From the NCBI RefSeq assembly GCF_013839445.1, contig NZ_JACDIT010000004.1, positions 248,001-312,000 on the forward strand: DNA of 64,000 nucleotides. The letters are read 5' to 3'. Shown one piece after another: positions 26,453 through 35,204 of the stretch (its first letter is position 1; the number at the start of each line of letters is the position of its first letter). The notes under the pieces were generated by a model. It was not told the origin of the DNA. It worked only from the letters and a program-made list of their open reading frames with translations, and searched no databases. Source of the stretch: Chthonobacter albigriseus (lineage in GTDB: Bacteria > Pseudomonadota > Alphaproteobacteria > Rhizobiales > Pleomorphomonadaceae). Position numbers and translations under genes: made by a program.

Positions 26453-28270
26453 ATGACCGATACCGAGAAGACCTCGGGGGAAACGCCACTTCTGCGCTAC
26501 ATCATCAACAATCCCGAAGCCTTCGCCCACAATCTCGCTGCGATCGTGGAGAACTTCGGGAAGGCTGCCGCGGCCTATGTGGAGCCGCGCGAAAAGGGCG
26601 AGGCCAAGACCCTCCTCGCCGACGAGATGGCCGAGGTCGTCAAGACGCTGGCCAAGGTCGGCGATTGGTGGACCCGCGATCCCCAGCGCTATGTGGAGGC
26701 CCAGTCTCGCCTCGTCAGCGGCTACATGGATCTCTGGTCGCAGTCGATGCGCCGGGCGATGGGCGAGCCCTCGCACGCCGTCGCGGAGCCGGACACCGGC
26801 GACAAGCGCTTCCAGGATCCGGAGTGGCGCGAGAACCAGTTCTACGACGTCCTGAAGCAGTTCTACCTGATTTCCACGCGCTGGGCGCAGGACCTGGTCG
26901 AGGAAGCCGGGGGCCTCGACGATCACACCCGCCACAAGGCGGACTTCTACATGAAGCAGATCGCCGCCGCGCTTTCCCCGTCCAACTTCGTGCTGACCAA
27001 CCCCGAGCTGCTGCGCGAGACGGCCGCCTCGAACGGCGAGAACCTCGTCCGCGGCATGCGCATGCTGGCCGAGGACATCAAGGCCGGCGGCGGCGAGCTG
27101 CGCATCCGCCAGTCGGACCTGTCGAAGTTCCGCGTCGGCGTCAACCTTGCCCTGACCCCCGGCAAGGTGGTTTTCGAGAACGACGTCTGCCAGCTGATCC
27201 AGTACGAGGCGACAACCGGCGAGGTGCTGAAGCGCCCGCTGCTCATCGTCCCGCCCTGGATCAACAAGTTCTATATCCTCGACCTTACCCCCGAAAAATC
27301 CTTCATCAAGTGGGCGGTCGACCAGGGCCACACCGTCTTCGTCATCTCCTGGGTCAACCCGGACGAGCGGCTCGCGGCGAAGAGCTTCGAGCACTACATG
27401 CGCGAAGGCATCTTCGAGAGCCTCGACGTCATCGAGAAGATCACCAAGGTCCGCGAGGTCAACACCATCGGCTATTGCGTCGGCGGCACGCTGCTGGCTG
27501 TCACGCTGGCCTATGCCGCCGCGACCGGGGACGACCGGATCAAGAGCGCGACCCTTTTCACCACCCAGGTCGATTTCCAGAATGCAGGGGACCTCAAGGT
27601 CTTCGTCGACGAGGAACAGATCAGTCTTCTGGAAGAGCAGATGAGCGAGCGCGGCTATCTGGAGGGCCGCAAGATGGCCGCCGCGTTCAACTCGCTGCGC
27701 GCCAACGACCTGATCTGGCCCTACTTCGTCAACAACTACATGCGCGGCAAGGAGCCGTTCCCCTTCGACCTCCTGTTCTGGAACTCCGATTCCACCCGGA
27801 TGCCGGCGGCGAACCACTCCTTCTACCTGCGCAACTGCTACCTGGAAAACAACTTGGCCAAAGGCGAGATGGTGGTGGCCGGCGTCAAGCTCGACCTGAA
27901 GAAGGTGACGACGCCCATCTACAACCTCGCCACCCGCGAGGATCACATCGCCCCGCCGCAGTCCGTGTTCCTGGGCTCCAGCCTGTTCGGAGGGCCGGTC
28001 CAGTTCGTGCTCGCCGGCTCCGGCCACATCGCGGGCGTCATCAACCATCCCACGCGTAAGAAGTACCAGTTCTGGACCGGCGGTCCTGCGGAAGGATCGC
28101 TCAAGGATTGGATCGCCAAGGCCGAGGAGCACGCCGGCTCCTGGTGGCCCCATTGGCACGCCTGGGTCGAATCCCTCGATCCCGCCAAGGTGAAGCCGCG
28201 CAAGATCGGCGGCGGCCGCTTCAACCCGATCGAGGACGCGCCCGGCCGCTACGTCGCCATGAGGGATTGA
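26453..28270 (+). CDS. phaC: Class I polyhydroxyalkanoate synthase
   Basis: Polymerises (R)-3-hydroxyacyl-CoA into carbon-storage granules. The 605-residue enzyme has the class I architecture: an N-terminal domain and an alpha/beta-hydrolase core. The catalytic triad is visible as Cys342 in the lipase-like box GYCVGG, Asp497 in REDH and His525 in GSGHIAG. The conserved Trp in FVISWVNPD is also present. No phaA, phaB or phasin gene is nearby, so the pathway is completed elsewhere, as is common in alphaproteobacteria. The plausible start is ATG 26453 after GGGGAACGAG. A symmetric hairpin lies just downstream. Confidence 0.97.
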   Translation: MTDTEKTSGETPLLRYIINNPEAFAHNLAAIVENFGKAAAAYVEPREKGEAKTLLADEMAEVVKTLAKVGDWWTRDPQRYVEAQSRLVSGYMDLWSQSMRRAMGEPSHAVAEPDTGDKRFQDPEWRENQFYDVLKQFYLISTRWAQDLVEEAGGLDDHTRHKADFYMKQIAAALSPSNFVLTNPELLRETAASNGENLVRGMRMLAEDIKAGGGELRIRQSDLSKFRVGVNLALTPGKVVFENDVCQLIQYEATTGEVLKRPLLIVPPWINKFYILDLTPEKSFIKWAVDQGHTVFVISWVNPDERLAAKSFEHYMREGIFESLDVIEKITKVREVNTIGYCVGGTLLAVTLAYAAATGDDRIKSATLFTTQVDFQNAGDLKVFVDEEQISLLEEQMSERGYLEGRKMAAAFNSLRANDLIWPYFVNNYMRGKEPFPFDLLFWNSDSTRMPAANHSFYLRNCYLENNLAKGEMVVAGVKLDLKKVTTPIYNLATREDHIAPPQSVFLGSSLFGGPVQFVLAGSGHIAGVINHPTRKKYQFWTGGPAEGSLKDWIAKAEEHAGSWWPHWHAWVESLDPAKVKPRKIGGGRFNPIEDAPGRYVAMRD

Positions 28271-28292
28271 GCGGGCGGCCCGGAAACGCAAA

Positions 28293-28312
28293 TGGCCCGC
28301 CAAGGCGGGCCA
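28293..28312. terminator. Symmetric hairpin between convergent genes
   Basis: TGGCCCGCC and GGCGGGCCA form a perfect 9-bp stem with an AA centre between the convergent ends of phaC and the gene at 28345. On the minus strand ATTTGCGTTT follows, a weak U-tract. It probably ends transcription from one or both sides. Confidence 0.5.
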
Positions 28313-28344
28313 GCACGGATGTTCGAGGCGTCAAGAGCCGAATA

Positions 28345-28623
28345 TCAGTCGTCGTCGTCGTCGTGAACTTCGCTCATGTCGCGCTTGGACACGCCCTTGA
28401 CGGCCTTCTTCTTGGTCTCGGTCTTTGCGACCTTCGGCTTGGCGACCTTCTTGACCGGCCCGAGTTCGGCGCGGCGCGCCTGCTCGGCTTCGATCAGGGG
28501 CAACGCCGTCAGTGCCTGCTCCTGTTGTTTCTTGCTGCCGCCGCTCACCAGCCGCGTCGCGTTGATGTGGACGGTCGCCAGCGCATCGGCATCCAGGTGC
28601 GGCAGCATGTCTAGAATCTTCAT
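28345..28623 (-). CDS. Small conserved alphaproteobacterial protein, lysine-rich tail
   Basis: A 92-residue protein without a known function. The N-terminal part (MKILDMLPHLDADALATVHINATRL) is predicted helical, and a second helix covers ALTALPLIEAEQARRAEL. Then comes a lysine-rich stretch (VKKVAKPKVAKTETKKKAV) and an acidic HDDDDD end, an arrangement seen in nucleic-acid-binding proteins. The N-terminal half resembles small hypothetical proteins I recall from Hyphomicrobiales. ATG 28623 was preferred over an upstream start five codons earlier because it gives the conserved MKILD beginning. It is last in a row of small minus-strand genes below cspA. Confidence 0.65.
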   Translation of the reverse strand: MKILDMLPHLDADALATVHINATRLVSGGSKKQQEQALTALPLIEAEQARRAELGPVKKVAKPKVAKTETKKKAVKGVSKRDMSEVHDDDDD

Positions 28624-28683
28624 GGGTCTCGTCCTCATGCTCGGCGTTGCGAAGGGCCCGCCACACGGCGACGAGCGATCCGA

Positions 28684-28893
28684 TCAGCGCGATTCGGCGG
28701 GGGCGTCCGTCACGGCGGACAACCTGGAATGCGGCTCGCGGCGAAGCTTGTGATCCGCCACGCTCTCCAGGAGGTAGTTGGGCTCGCTGCTGTCGATCTC
28801 GTTCCGGCGCAGCACGACAAAGTCGCCGCTCACGGTCGCCGGATAGGAACCGCTGATCCGAACGCACTGTCCGATGTCAAAGGGTGTCGGCAT
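28684..28893 (-). CDS. Small conserved protein, SH3-like fold possible
   Basis: A 69-residue protein of unknown function. It begins MPTPFDIGQCVRISGSYPATVSGDFVVLRRNEI and continues with YLLESVADHKLRREPHSRL. The pattern of an early FxIGQ-V, a central VLRR and a Y-ES-A-H-RR-S-L end matches a small family I recall from Hyphomicrobiales, with a length and beta pattern compatible with a small barrel. It lies 60 bases upstream of the lysine-rich small protein and 69 bases after the next small gene, all on the minus strand, so they may be co-transcribed. Confidence 0.65.
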   Translation of the reverse strand: MPTPFDIGQCVRISGSYPATVSGDFVVLRRNEIDSSEPNYLLESVADHKLRREPHSRLSAVTDAPAESR

Positions 28894-28962
28894 CGTGGGA
28901 CTCCTCTGTCTGGCCGCGTCCGGTCGCAGTCGGCGACCGCTTCGGACCGGCTGGTCCGGCCG

Positions 28963-29187
28963 TCAGGTCGTCCGCGAACGCCGGACGGACTGGATCCGGA
29001 GCGGCGGCAGGCCGGACTGGTCTGCGATGCCCTTGTCCTGGTCTTCCAGGAACGCGCGGGCGGGCGTGTCGCCATCAAGGCCGGCGAGAAGATCGCCGGG
29101 CACGCGACGGTTCGAACGCTGAGTGCCATCCTGGTAGATCACGTCGAACAGGACGAAATCCTTCCTGGCGGTCGGCTTGCGGGCCAT
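28963..29187 (-). CDS. Small conserved alphaproteobacterial protein
   Basis: A 74-residue protein of unknown function. It reads MARKPTARKDFVLFDVIYQDGT, then RSNRRVP, LLAGLDGD and ARAFLEDQDKGIADQSG, ending in a basic SVRRSRTT tail. This layout (a beta strand pair, RSNRRVP turn, then a charged helix) matches a short family of alphaproteobacterial hypothetical proteins I recall. It lies 88 bases downstream of cspA on the same strand, across a hairpin region, so transcription from the cspA promoter by read-through is possible. Confidence 0.7.
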   Translation of the reverse strand: MARKPTARKDFVLFDVIYQDGTQRSNRRVPGDLLAGLDGDTPARAFLEDQDKGIADQSGLPPLRIQSVRRSRTT

Positions 29188-29199
29188 TCGTCACCTCGC

Positions 29200-29252
29200 G
29201 GAAGAAATCGGCCGCCGGAGCGGCCTCAGCGGGGCCGGACGGATCCGGCCCC
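29200..29252 (-). terminator. Two-hairpin terminator-like region after cspA
   Basis: Reading on the minus strand after the cspA stop, an 8-bp hairpin (GGGGCCGG/CCGGCCCC, 29231-29252) is followed by a 6-bp hairpin (GGCCGC/GCGGCC, 29210-29225) and then GATTTCTTC. This may attenuate transcription into the next small gene. Confidence 0.5.
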
Positions 29253-29275
29253 GAAGGATGCGTCGGCTGGAAGCC

Positions 29276-29485
29276 TTACGCGTCCTGAAGGTTCGTCGCG
29301 GCCGAACGGCCGGTGCGGCGGTCCGCCTCGACGTCGTAGGAAACCTTCTGGCCCTCGACGAGGCCGCGCATGCCGGAGCGCTCGACTGCGGAGACGTGAA
29401 CGAACACGTCCGGCCCGCCGGCGTCCTGCGTGATGAAGCCGAAGCCCTTTTGACCGTTGAAGAACTTGACAATGCCAGTAGCCAT
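29276..29485 (-). CDS. cspA: Cold-shock domain protein
   Basis: A 69-residue single cold-shock domain protein, which binds single-stranded RNA or DNA and acts as an RNA chaperone. It starts [18 protein letters not shown] (RNP1 region) and continues with [13 protein letters not shown] (RNP2 region) and a conserved [16 protein letters not shown] end. ATG 29485 follows GGAGG at five bases. The 5' UTR has two hairpins immediately upstream of the RBS and a plausible promoter at 29617-29645. The homologue number cannot be judged here, so cspA is used in the generic sense. Confidence 0.95.
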   Translation of the reverse strand: MATGIVKFFNGQKGFGFITQDAGGPDVFVHVSAVERSGMRGLVEGQKVSYDVEADRRTGRSAATNLQDA

Positions 29486-29501
29486 TTTGGCCTCCATATA
29501 G

Positions 29502-29540
29502 ACGCACGAATGCGTATTGCGCGGGGCCGGAAAGCCCCGC
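29502..29540 (-). promoter_or_regulatory. Hairpins in the cspA 5' UTR
   Basis: Two hairpins lie 16-55 bases before the cspA start: ACGCA/TGCGT with a four-base loop (29502-29515) and GCGGGGC/GCCCCGC with a six-base loop (29521-29540). The RBS itself (GGAGG) lies outside both. They may affect leader stability or temperature-dependent translation. Confidence 0.4.
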
Positions 29541-29616
29541 TTCATCCGAATTCAGCGATGTCAGGAAAGAAGCCGTGAAGGCCGATCGACGACGAGCTAA
29601 TGTTCGAACAGGACTT

Positions 29617-29645
29617 AACTTAGTGTTCGCAGGCCGAAAAAGCAA
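29617..29645 (-). promoter_or_regulatory. Possible sigma-70 promoter of cspA
   Basis: On the minus strand TTGCTT and TAAGTT are spaced by 17 bases in a locally AT-rich stretch, giving a 5' UTR of about 125 bases. The long leader is in keeping with cold-shock genes. Confidence 0.4.
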
Positions 29646-29782
29646 TCACAATTGAAAAATATCTCGCGGATCGAGTCGTTTTTCAGGCACGGATCAGCGG
29701 AAACTGGCGGTTTTTTCTTAACCGGGCGGGAAGCCCAGGCCGACACCGCGGCACGGAATCAGTCCCGAATGCAAAGCATCGC

Positions 29783-30148
29783 CTACCCCTGCCCCCGCCC
29801 GGCCATTGCGCCCACCGCGGCGATCAGCCAACTGGCGATCAGCAGCAGTCCGCCGAACGGCGCCGCCATCGGAAACAGCACGGTCGCGTGGATCGATCGC
29901 AGCAGCAGGTCGCCGGCGAACAGGGTGATCCCCACCGCCATCACCAGCGCCGCGATCTGCCGCATCCGCGTCGAGGCTCGCGACGGGATCGACAGCGCCA
30001 GCAGGGCCGCCGCGTGCACCAGCAGCATCTTCCCCGCCGTATCCACGTTCGTTCCCGAGTAGGCGTGGGCCCCGGCCGCGGAGGCCGCCACCCCGGCCGC
30101 GCCGGCCAGTCCCGCCGCCACGCCGATCACTCTGTCCCACACCGGCAT
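29783..30148 (-). CDS. DUF423 membrane protein
   Basis: A 121-residue protein of the DUF423 family (YgdD-like), small inner-membrane proteins of unknown function. It has four hydrophobic segments: near the N-terminus (VIGVAAGLAGAAGVAASAAGAHA), MLLVHAAALLALS, IAALVMAVGITLFAGDLLLRS and PFGGLLLIASWLIAAVGAM. The conserved GAHA at the end of helix 1 and the FAGDLLLR motif support the family. It is divergent from the RNA methyltransferase gene and precedes cspA on the minus strand, but nothing indicates a shared function. Confidence 0.88.
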   Translation of the reverse strand: MPVWDRVIGVAAGLAGAAGVAASAAGAHAYSGTNVDTAGKMLLVHAAALLALSIPSRASTRMRQIAALVMAVGITLFAGDLLLRSIHATVLFPMAAPFGGLLLIASWLIAAVGAMAGRGQG

Positions 30149-30295
30149 CCAAGCCTCCCGATCTCATCGCCTAGAATGCGATCGAAGATTGGGGCCAAAT
30201 TCCGGCAGCCGCCAGTGGCGTCTTCGCCCCCGCCGTGGCATAGCCCGCCGCAGCACCGTCGCCCGCTTGCCGCCCCGCAATCCAGGTCCAAGCCG

Positions 30296-31087
30296 ATGCC
30301 CCGTTTCGAACCCGTCGACGACCCCGCCGATCCGCGCGTCGCCGACTATCTAGCCATCCGCGACCGCGACCTGATGAACGGCCACCAGGGCCGGTTCGCC
30401 GCCGAGGGTGAAACGGTGGTCACGGTCCTGCTCGGCAACGCCCGCTTCCGCGCATCCTCCATCCTGGTCGCGGAGAACCGCGTCGCCGCCCTCGCTCCGC
30501 TGCTCGGCAGGGCCGGCGACATCCCGATCTACGTCGCCGGCCAGAGCCTGATGAACGCGATCGTCGGCTTTCCCATCCATCGCGGGCTGATCGCGCTCGG
30601 CGAACGCGGCCCGCCGCTGGATGCGGACAGGCTCCTCGCTGCCCTGCCCCCGCTCGTTGTCGGTCTCGTCGGCATCGCCAACCACGACAATATGGGCGGC
30701 ATCTTCCGCAACGCCGCCGCCTTCGGAGCCGGCGCGGTCTTGCTCGACGACACCTGCTGCGACCCGCTCTACCGCAAGGCCATCCGCGTTTCCGTGGGCG
30801 GTGCGCTGAAGGTCCCTTTCGCCCGTGCGGGCTCCGGCCTGGATCTCGTCGGCCGCCTGCGCGGCGCCGGCTATCTCCCGCTCGGCCTTACTCCGCGCGG
30901 CATGCTCCGCCTGGACGAGGTCGATCGCACGCGCCCGCTCGCCGTCGTCCTCGGCACCGAGGGCCCCGGCCTCCCCGACGCCGTGCTCGACGGCACGCAA
31001 ACCGTGCGGATCGACATGAGCGGCGGATTCGACAGCCTGAACGTTGCCACCACGTCGGGCATCGCGCTCTACCAGCTCACCCGCTGA
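30296..31087 (+). CDS. TrmH/SpoU-family RNA 2'-O-methyltransferase
   Basis: A 263-residue SPOUT methyltransferase that probably methylates a ribose in rRNA or tRNA using S-adenosylmethionine. Three SpoU motifs are visible: NHDNMGGIFRNAAAFG near residue 130, VLGTEGPGLP near 218 and MSGGFDSLNVATTSGIALY near 246; these form the knotted cofactor site. An N-terminal substrate-binding region precedes them. ATG 30296 gives the normal length, although the frame is open much farther upstream. The last 11 bases overlap the end of the convergent ABC ATPase gene. The target nucleotide cannot be told from sequence. Confidence 0.9.
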   Translation: MPRFEPVDDPADPRVADYLAIRDRDLMNGHQGRFAAEGETVVTVLLGNARFRASSILVAENRVAALAPLLGRAGDIPIYVAGQSLMNAIVGFPIHRGLIALGERGPPLDADRLLAALPPLVVGLVGIANHDNMGGIFRNAAAFGAGAVLLDDTCCDPLYRKAIRVSVGGALKVPFARAGSGLDLVGRLRGAGYLPLGLTPRGMLRLDEVDRTRPLAVVLGTEGPGLPDAVLDGTQTVRIDMSGGFDSLNVATTSGIALYQLTR

Positions 31088-32123
31088 GCGGCCACAGCGC
31101 CTCCGCAGGCAGCGCGATTCGGACCCGGTCGCCCACCGCGACGCTTCGATGCGAGGCCGCCGGCGCGGCCACCGTCAGCATCACGCCCCCGCCGATCTCC
31201 ACCTCCACCAGCGTGTGCGTACCGCGATAGCCGACGCTCCGCACCAGCCCATCCAGCCCGTTCTCCGCGCCCGGCCGCGCGCCGAGGATCAGTGCTTCCG
31301 GTCGCGCCGCGACCGCTGTGGCGCTCCCCTCGCCGATGGCAGCGAGCCGCAGCGTACCGGCCGCCGTCACGAACCGGTCGCCCTCGAAGCGCCCCTCCAG
31401 GATGTTGCTCGCGCCGAAGAACGCGGCCGCCGCCCGCGTCGCCGGTCGTTCGAACACGGCGTCGGGCGCGCCATGTTGCACCAGCCGCCCGCCGAGCATC
31501 AGCGCCACTCCGTCAGCGACGGACACCGCCTCCTCCCGGTCGTGCGTCACGAACAGCGTCGTTGTCGCGGTGGCCCGCTGCACGGTCCGGATCAGCCCGC
31601 GCATCTCTTCGCGAAGTTCCGGGTCGAGGCTCGTCAGCGGCTCGTCCAGAAGCAGCACGCGCGGCTTCACGATCAGCGCCCGCGCCAACGCCACCCGCTG
31701 CGCCTGCCCGCCGGACAGCGCGTGCGGCCGTCGCGGCCCGAACCCTTCTAGCCGCACCAGGGCCAGCATCTCCTCCACGCGGCGGGCGATGTTCCCGGCC
31801 GGCTCCCCGCGCATCCGCAGCCCGAAGCCGACGTTGCCGGCCACGTCCAGGTGCGGGAACAGCAGGTGATCCTGTCCCATCAGCACCACGCCGCGCCGCT
31901 CCGGCTGCAGCCCGAGAACCGACGATCCGTCGATCAGCACGTCGCCCCCGTCGGCGTCGACCAGCCCGGCGAGGCATTTCAGCACCGTTGACTTCCCGCA
32001 CCCCGACGGACCCACCAGCGCCGTCAACGATCCCGGCGCGAGGTCGAGCGAGAACCCGTCGACCGCCGGTGCACCGCCCGGGCCGTACCGCTTCGTCAGC
32101 GACCGGATCGCCACCGTGCTCAT
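31077..32123 (-). CDS. ABC transporter ATP-binding protein (YnjD/Fe-thiamine-type)
   Basis: The 348-residue ATPase of the uptake system encoded by the three upstream genes. It has Walker A GPSGCGKST near residue 40, the signature LSGGQAQRVALARAL, Walker B VLLLDEP, and a switch His in FVTHDREE. The C-terminal 110 residues resemble a TOBE domain (ARPEALILGA, LVEVEIGG), found in ATPases of iron, molybdate and sugar importers. Its ATG overlaps the stop of the second permease (ATGA), so the operon is tightly coupled. It is longer than E. coli YnjD, which lacks that domain. Confidence 0.9.
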   Translation of the reverse strand: MSTVAIRSLTKRYGPGGAPAVDGFSLDLAPGSLTALVGPSGCGKSTVLKCLAGLVDADGGDVLIDGSSVLGLQPERRGVVLMGQDHLLFPHLDVAGNVGFGLRMRGEPAGNIARRVEEMLALVRLEGFGPRRPHALSGGQAQRVALARALIVKPRVLLLDEPLTSLDPELREEMRGLIRTVQRATATTTLFVTHDREEAVSVADGVALMLGGRLVQHGAPDAVFERPATRAAAAFFGASNILEGRFEGDRFVTAAGTLRLAAIGEGSATAVAARPEALILGARPGAENGLDGLVRSVGYRGTHTLVEVEIGGGVMLTVAAPAASHRSVAVGDRVRIALPAEALWPLSG

Positions 32124-32968
32124 CGCCGCCCGCCCCGCCCGAGCAGCGTGGATGTCAGCACCAGCACCGCCAGCCCGGGCAGGATCGTCAGCACCGCCGC
32201 CACGCCGGCGAGGTCGTTGCGTCCCGCCGCGATCGATTGGCCGAGCAGCAGCGGCATCGTGATCACGCGCCCGCCGCCGACCAGCAGCGTCAGTCCATAC
32301 TGGCTCCAGGCCACCAGGAACGCGAAGGCGGCCGCCACCGACAGCCCCGGCGCCACCATCGGCAACGTCACGTGGCGCAGCGTCTGCCAGGACGACGCTC
32401 CAAGCCCGCGCGCCTGCGCCTCGAAGGCCCGGTCGTGGGTGGCGAACACGCTGGCCGAGATCAGCACCACATAGGGAAGCACCGGAACCAGGAACACCAG
32501 GACGACGCCGCCCGCCGTGCCCGTCAGGCCCAGCCGGATCATCACCGCATGAAGCCCCATCGCCACGCCGAGGCCCGGCACCAGGATCGGCGCGAGCACC
32601 AGCATCTCCACCCAGCGCTTGCCCGGAAAGGCGTGCATCCCCAGCGCCCGCCCCGCCGGCACGCCGATCAGCATGCCCAGCGCCGCCGCCGCGGCCGAGA
32701 CACCCACGGACGTCCCGAGCGCGCGCCAGACGTCGCTGCCGTTCGCGAACGCGCGCGCCCAGGCCGCAAGGCTGATCTCGGCCGGAAGCAGCGCCGGGAA
32801 GAACCAGCCCCGCGCCACCGACCAGAGCACCACCGGCACCAGCGGCACGACGAGCCACGCCACCAGCAGCAGCAGCGGCAGGCCGGCCCGCCGCTTCGTC
32901 GGCGCCGCGGACGGAACCGTCGCCGGCTTGTCGCCCACCGGTGTGGCGATGCTCCAGATCGCCGTCAT
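32120..32968 (-). CDS. ABC transporter permease 2
   Basis: A 282-residue inner-membrane permease of the binding-protein-dependent type. At least six hydrophobic helices are visible, for example LPLLLLVAWLVVPLVPVVLW and MLVLAPILVPGLGVAMG. The EAA loop that docks the ATPase is present as EAQARGLGASSWQTLRHVTLP. ATG 32968 overlaps the stop of permease 1 and the stop overlaps the ATPase start. In E. coli the counterpart YnjC is a single fused double permease; here the two halves are separate genes. Confidence 0.9.
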   Translation of the reverse strand: MTAIWSIATPVGDKPATVPSAAPTKRRAGLPLLLLVAWLVVPLVPVVLWSVARGWFFPALLPAEISLAAWARAFANGSDVWRALGTSVGVSAAAAALGMLIGVPAGRALGMHAFPGKRWVEMLVLAPILVPGLGVAMGLHAVMIRLGLTGTAGGVVLVFLVPVLPYVVLISASVFATHDRAFEAQARGLGASSWQTLRHVTLPMVAPGLSVAAAFAFLVAWSQYGLTLLVGGGRVITMPLLLGQSIAAGRNDLAGVAAVLTILPGLAVLVLTSTLLGRGGRR

Positions 32969-33855
32969 CGCCGCGCTCCCGTCAGCAGCGAGCGCCAAGC
33001 GAGGATCATCCCCAGCCCCGCCGCCGCCGTCGTCAGCGACAGCGCGACCGCGGCCGGCCGGTCGGCCAGCGTGTGCGAGGTGAACATCTCGTAGGCAAGC
33101 ACCGGCAGCAGCTTCGGCTGGCTGGCGCCGGTCAGGGCCGGCACTTCGTAGGTGCCCAGCGCGAAGGCGAAGATGATGGTGCCGCAGGCGATCAGCCCCG
33201 GCCGGATCTGCGGCAGCGTCACATGCCGGAACGCCTGCCACCGCGTCGCGCCCAGCGAGCGTGCCGTCTGGCCCGGCCGGTCGCCCACGGAGGCGAGCAG
33301 CGACAGCGTCACCACGCCCACGAACGGCACCTCCTTCCAGACATAGGCGAGAATCGTCCCGATCGCCGCGCGGTCGTAGACCAGCGCCGGAAAATCCTGC
33401 GGCCCCGAGATCAGCCCCAGGCCGAACGCGGCCCGTGCCAGCAGGCCGGACTGCGACAGCAGCCACACCGCCCCCACCGCCGCCACCACGTGCGGCACCG
33501 TCAGGTTCGCCTGGAACAGGAACAGCGTCGCCCGGCCGAGAACGGTGTCCGCCGCCAGCCGCCGAAGCGCCACCGCAGCGGACACCCCGATCCCCAGCGA
33601 CAGCACCGTCGACGCTGTCGCGACCCAGACCGTCAGCACGATGGAGGCCCACAGCCCCGGCAAGCCCGCCACCTGCCGGTAGGCGGCCAACGACACGTCG
33701 AACCGGCCCACGAACGGCGACACCCCGATCGTCTGCAGCACCGCCAGCAGCAGGCCCCCGCCGAACAGCAGGCCGAGCACCGCCACGGTCGGCGCGACCA
33801 TCCGCCGAACCGAAGCGGCGCGGACCGGCATGGCGTCGGGTCCGATCGAACTCAC
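32965..33855 (-). CDS. ABC transporter permease 1, GTG start
   Basis: A 296-residue permease partner of the gene downstream. Helices include VAPTVAVLGLLFGGGLLLAVLQ and ASIVLTVWVATASTVLSLGIGVSA, and the EAA-type loop reads ARSLGATRWQAFRHVTLPQIRPG. The frame starts with GTG at 33855, whose last bases overlap the TGA of the binding-protein gene (GTGA), an arrangement indicating translational coupling; a downstream ATG (MPVRAAS) is the alternative. Both permeases resemble the two halves of YnjC. Confidence 0.9.
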   Translation of the reverse strand: MSSIGPDAMPVRAASVRRMVAPTVAVLGLLFGGGLLLAVLQTIGVSPFVGRFDVSLAAYRQVAGLPGLWASIVLTVWVATASTVLSLGIGVSAAVALRRLAADTVLGRATLFLFQANLTVPHVVAAVGAVWLLSQSGLLARAAFGLGLISGPQDFPALVYDRAAIGTILAYVWKEVPFVGVVTLSLLASVGDRPGQTARSLGATRWQAFRHVTLPQIRPGLIACGTIIFAFALGTYEVPALTGASQPKLLPVLAYEMFTSHTLADRPAAVALSLTTAAAGLGMILAWRSLLTGARR

Positions 33856-35072
33856 CGGCCGATCGTCTCCTTCCAGCGCGCCTCGATCGCCGTCACCCAG
33901 GCCGCGGACGGCTCGGGCATGGCGACGTCAGCCAGTTGCTCGGGGGCGACCACCGCGGGGTGCCGGGGGATGGCCCGGAACCGGTCGGCGTCTGCCGGCG
34001 TCAGCCTGTCCAGGTCGAGCACCGTCGCCATGCCCCAGACGTCCGGGCGCGCCTTCTCGTACTGCAGGTCCACCGAGAGCAGCGCGTTGGCGAGCACCAT
34101 CGCCGCCGACCGGTTCCGGGCGTTGGCGGGGATGGCGATGTAGCTGGTGTTGGCAAGCGTTCCGTCGTCCAGCGTGAACGACCGGGTTGTCGGCGGGAAG
34201 GTGCCGTTCTCCACATTCGCGCCGAACACGGTCGGCTCGTAGTTGAAGGTGAAGTCCACCTCTCCGTTGGCGAAAAGCTGGTTGAGCTGCGCGATCGACG
34301 TCGGATAGGTCTCGCCGCCGCGCCACAGCGACGGTTCCAACGCCTCGAGCAGCCCAAAAGCTTTTTCGGCGATCGCGTCGAACCGGCCCTGATCGAACGG
34401 CCCGGCAACCGCGTCCGGCCCGCCGGCCGCATGGATGAACAACTGCCGGATGAAGGCGCTGCCGTTGAAGTCGGGCGGCGCCGGATAAGCGAACCGGCCC
34501 GGGTTCGCCCGGATCCAGTCGATGAGAGCGCCCATGGTCTTCGGCGGTGTCGCGACCCGCGCGCTGTCTGTCCCGAACGCGAAGTTGGCCCGGCTCCACG
34601 GCACCTCGCAGTCGTCGACCGGTGTCCCGAAGTCCGTGCTGATCGAAGGATCCTCCCAGTCGACCAGCCCCGCATTGGGCAGCCCCCGCGCATAACCGCA
34701 GAGCACCAGGCCGCCTACCTTCAGCGTCCGGAAGTTCTCGCCGTTGATCCAGACCAGATCCACCGAGCCCGCGTCCGTGACGCCAGCTTCCGTTTCCGAC
34801 AGCACCTGGTTGACCACTTCGGCTGTGTCGGCCACGCCCACCCGGTTGACTGTGATCCCGTGGTCCCGTTCCAGCGCCTCGGCCACGGGTCCGGAGATGA
34901 AGGCATTGATCCGCTCGTCGCCGCCCCACAGGAAGAAGTTCACCGACCCGCCCCGCGCCTCGGCTTCGATCTGCGCAAAGGGCTTGGGTTCCGCCGCATG
35001 GCCGGGTGTGCTCGCGAGCAACCCGATCGCGGTCAGCGCGACTGCGGCCAGCACCGGTCTCAAGGCCATCAT
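33852..35072 (-). CDS. ynjB: ABC transporter substrate-binding protein, YnjB-like
   Basis: A 406-residue periplasmic binding protein. The signal peptide MMALRPVLAAVALTAIGLLAS ends near TPGHAAEP. The mature protein has the YnjB hallmarks NFFLWGGDERINAFI, a DTAEVVNQVLSE segment and GSVDLVWINGENF. The ligand of YnjB is not established; thiamine, iron and sugars are bound by related proteins, so I assign none. ATG 35072 is supported by GGAGGGAG at six bases; the frame continues upstream. It heads a four-gene operon in which each gene overlaps the next. Confidence 0.85.
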   Translation of the reverse strand: MMALRPVLAAVALTAIGLLASTPGHAAEPKPFAQIEAEARGGSVNFFLWGGDERINAFISGPVAEALERDHGITVNRVGVADTAEVVNQVLSETEAGVTDAGSVDLVWINGENFRTLKVGGLVLCGYARGLPNAGLVDWEDPSISTDFGTPVDDCEVPWSRANFAFGTDSARVATPPKTMGALIDWIRANPGRFAYPAPPDFNGSAFIRQLFIHAAGGPDAVAGPFDQGRFDAIAEKAFGLLEALEPSLWRGGETYPTSIAQLNQLFANGEVDFTFNYEPTVFGANVENGTFPPTTRSFTLDDGTLANTSYIAIPANARNRSAAMVLANALLSVDLQYEKARPDVWGMATVLDLDRLTPADADRFRAIPRHPAVVAPEQLADVAMPEPSAAWVTAIEARWKETIGR

Positions 35073-35204
35073 CAACGTCTCCCTCCGGAACGAACACCCT
35101 GGACTTCGATAGCCGAGGCCTCTGTCTATTTCATCTGGACGAACGGCCTCATTACGCAGCCGGCTCATCACATTCTGCTGAGGGGTGGTTTTTCGGCAGA
35201 AACG

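Noticed and set aside
29888-30295. An upstream extension of the RNA methyltransferase
   Set aside because: The residues before ATG 30296 do not resemble the family and run antisense to the DUF423 gene.
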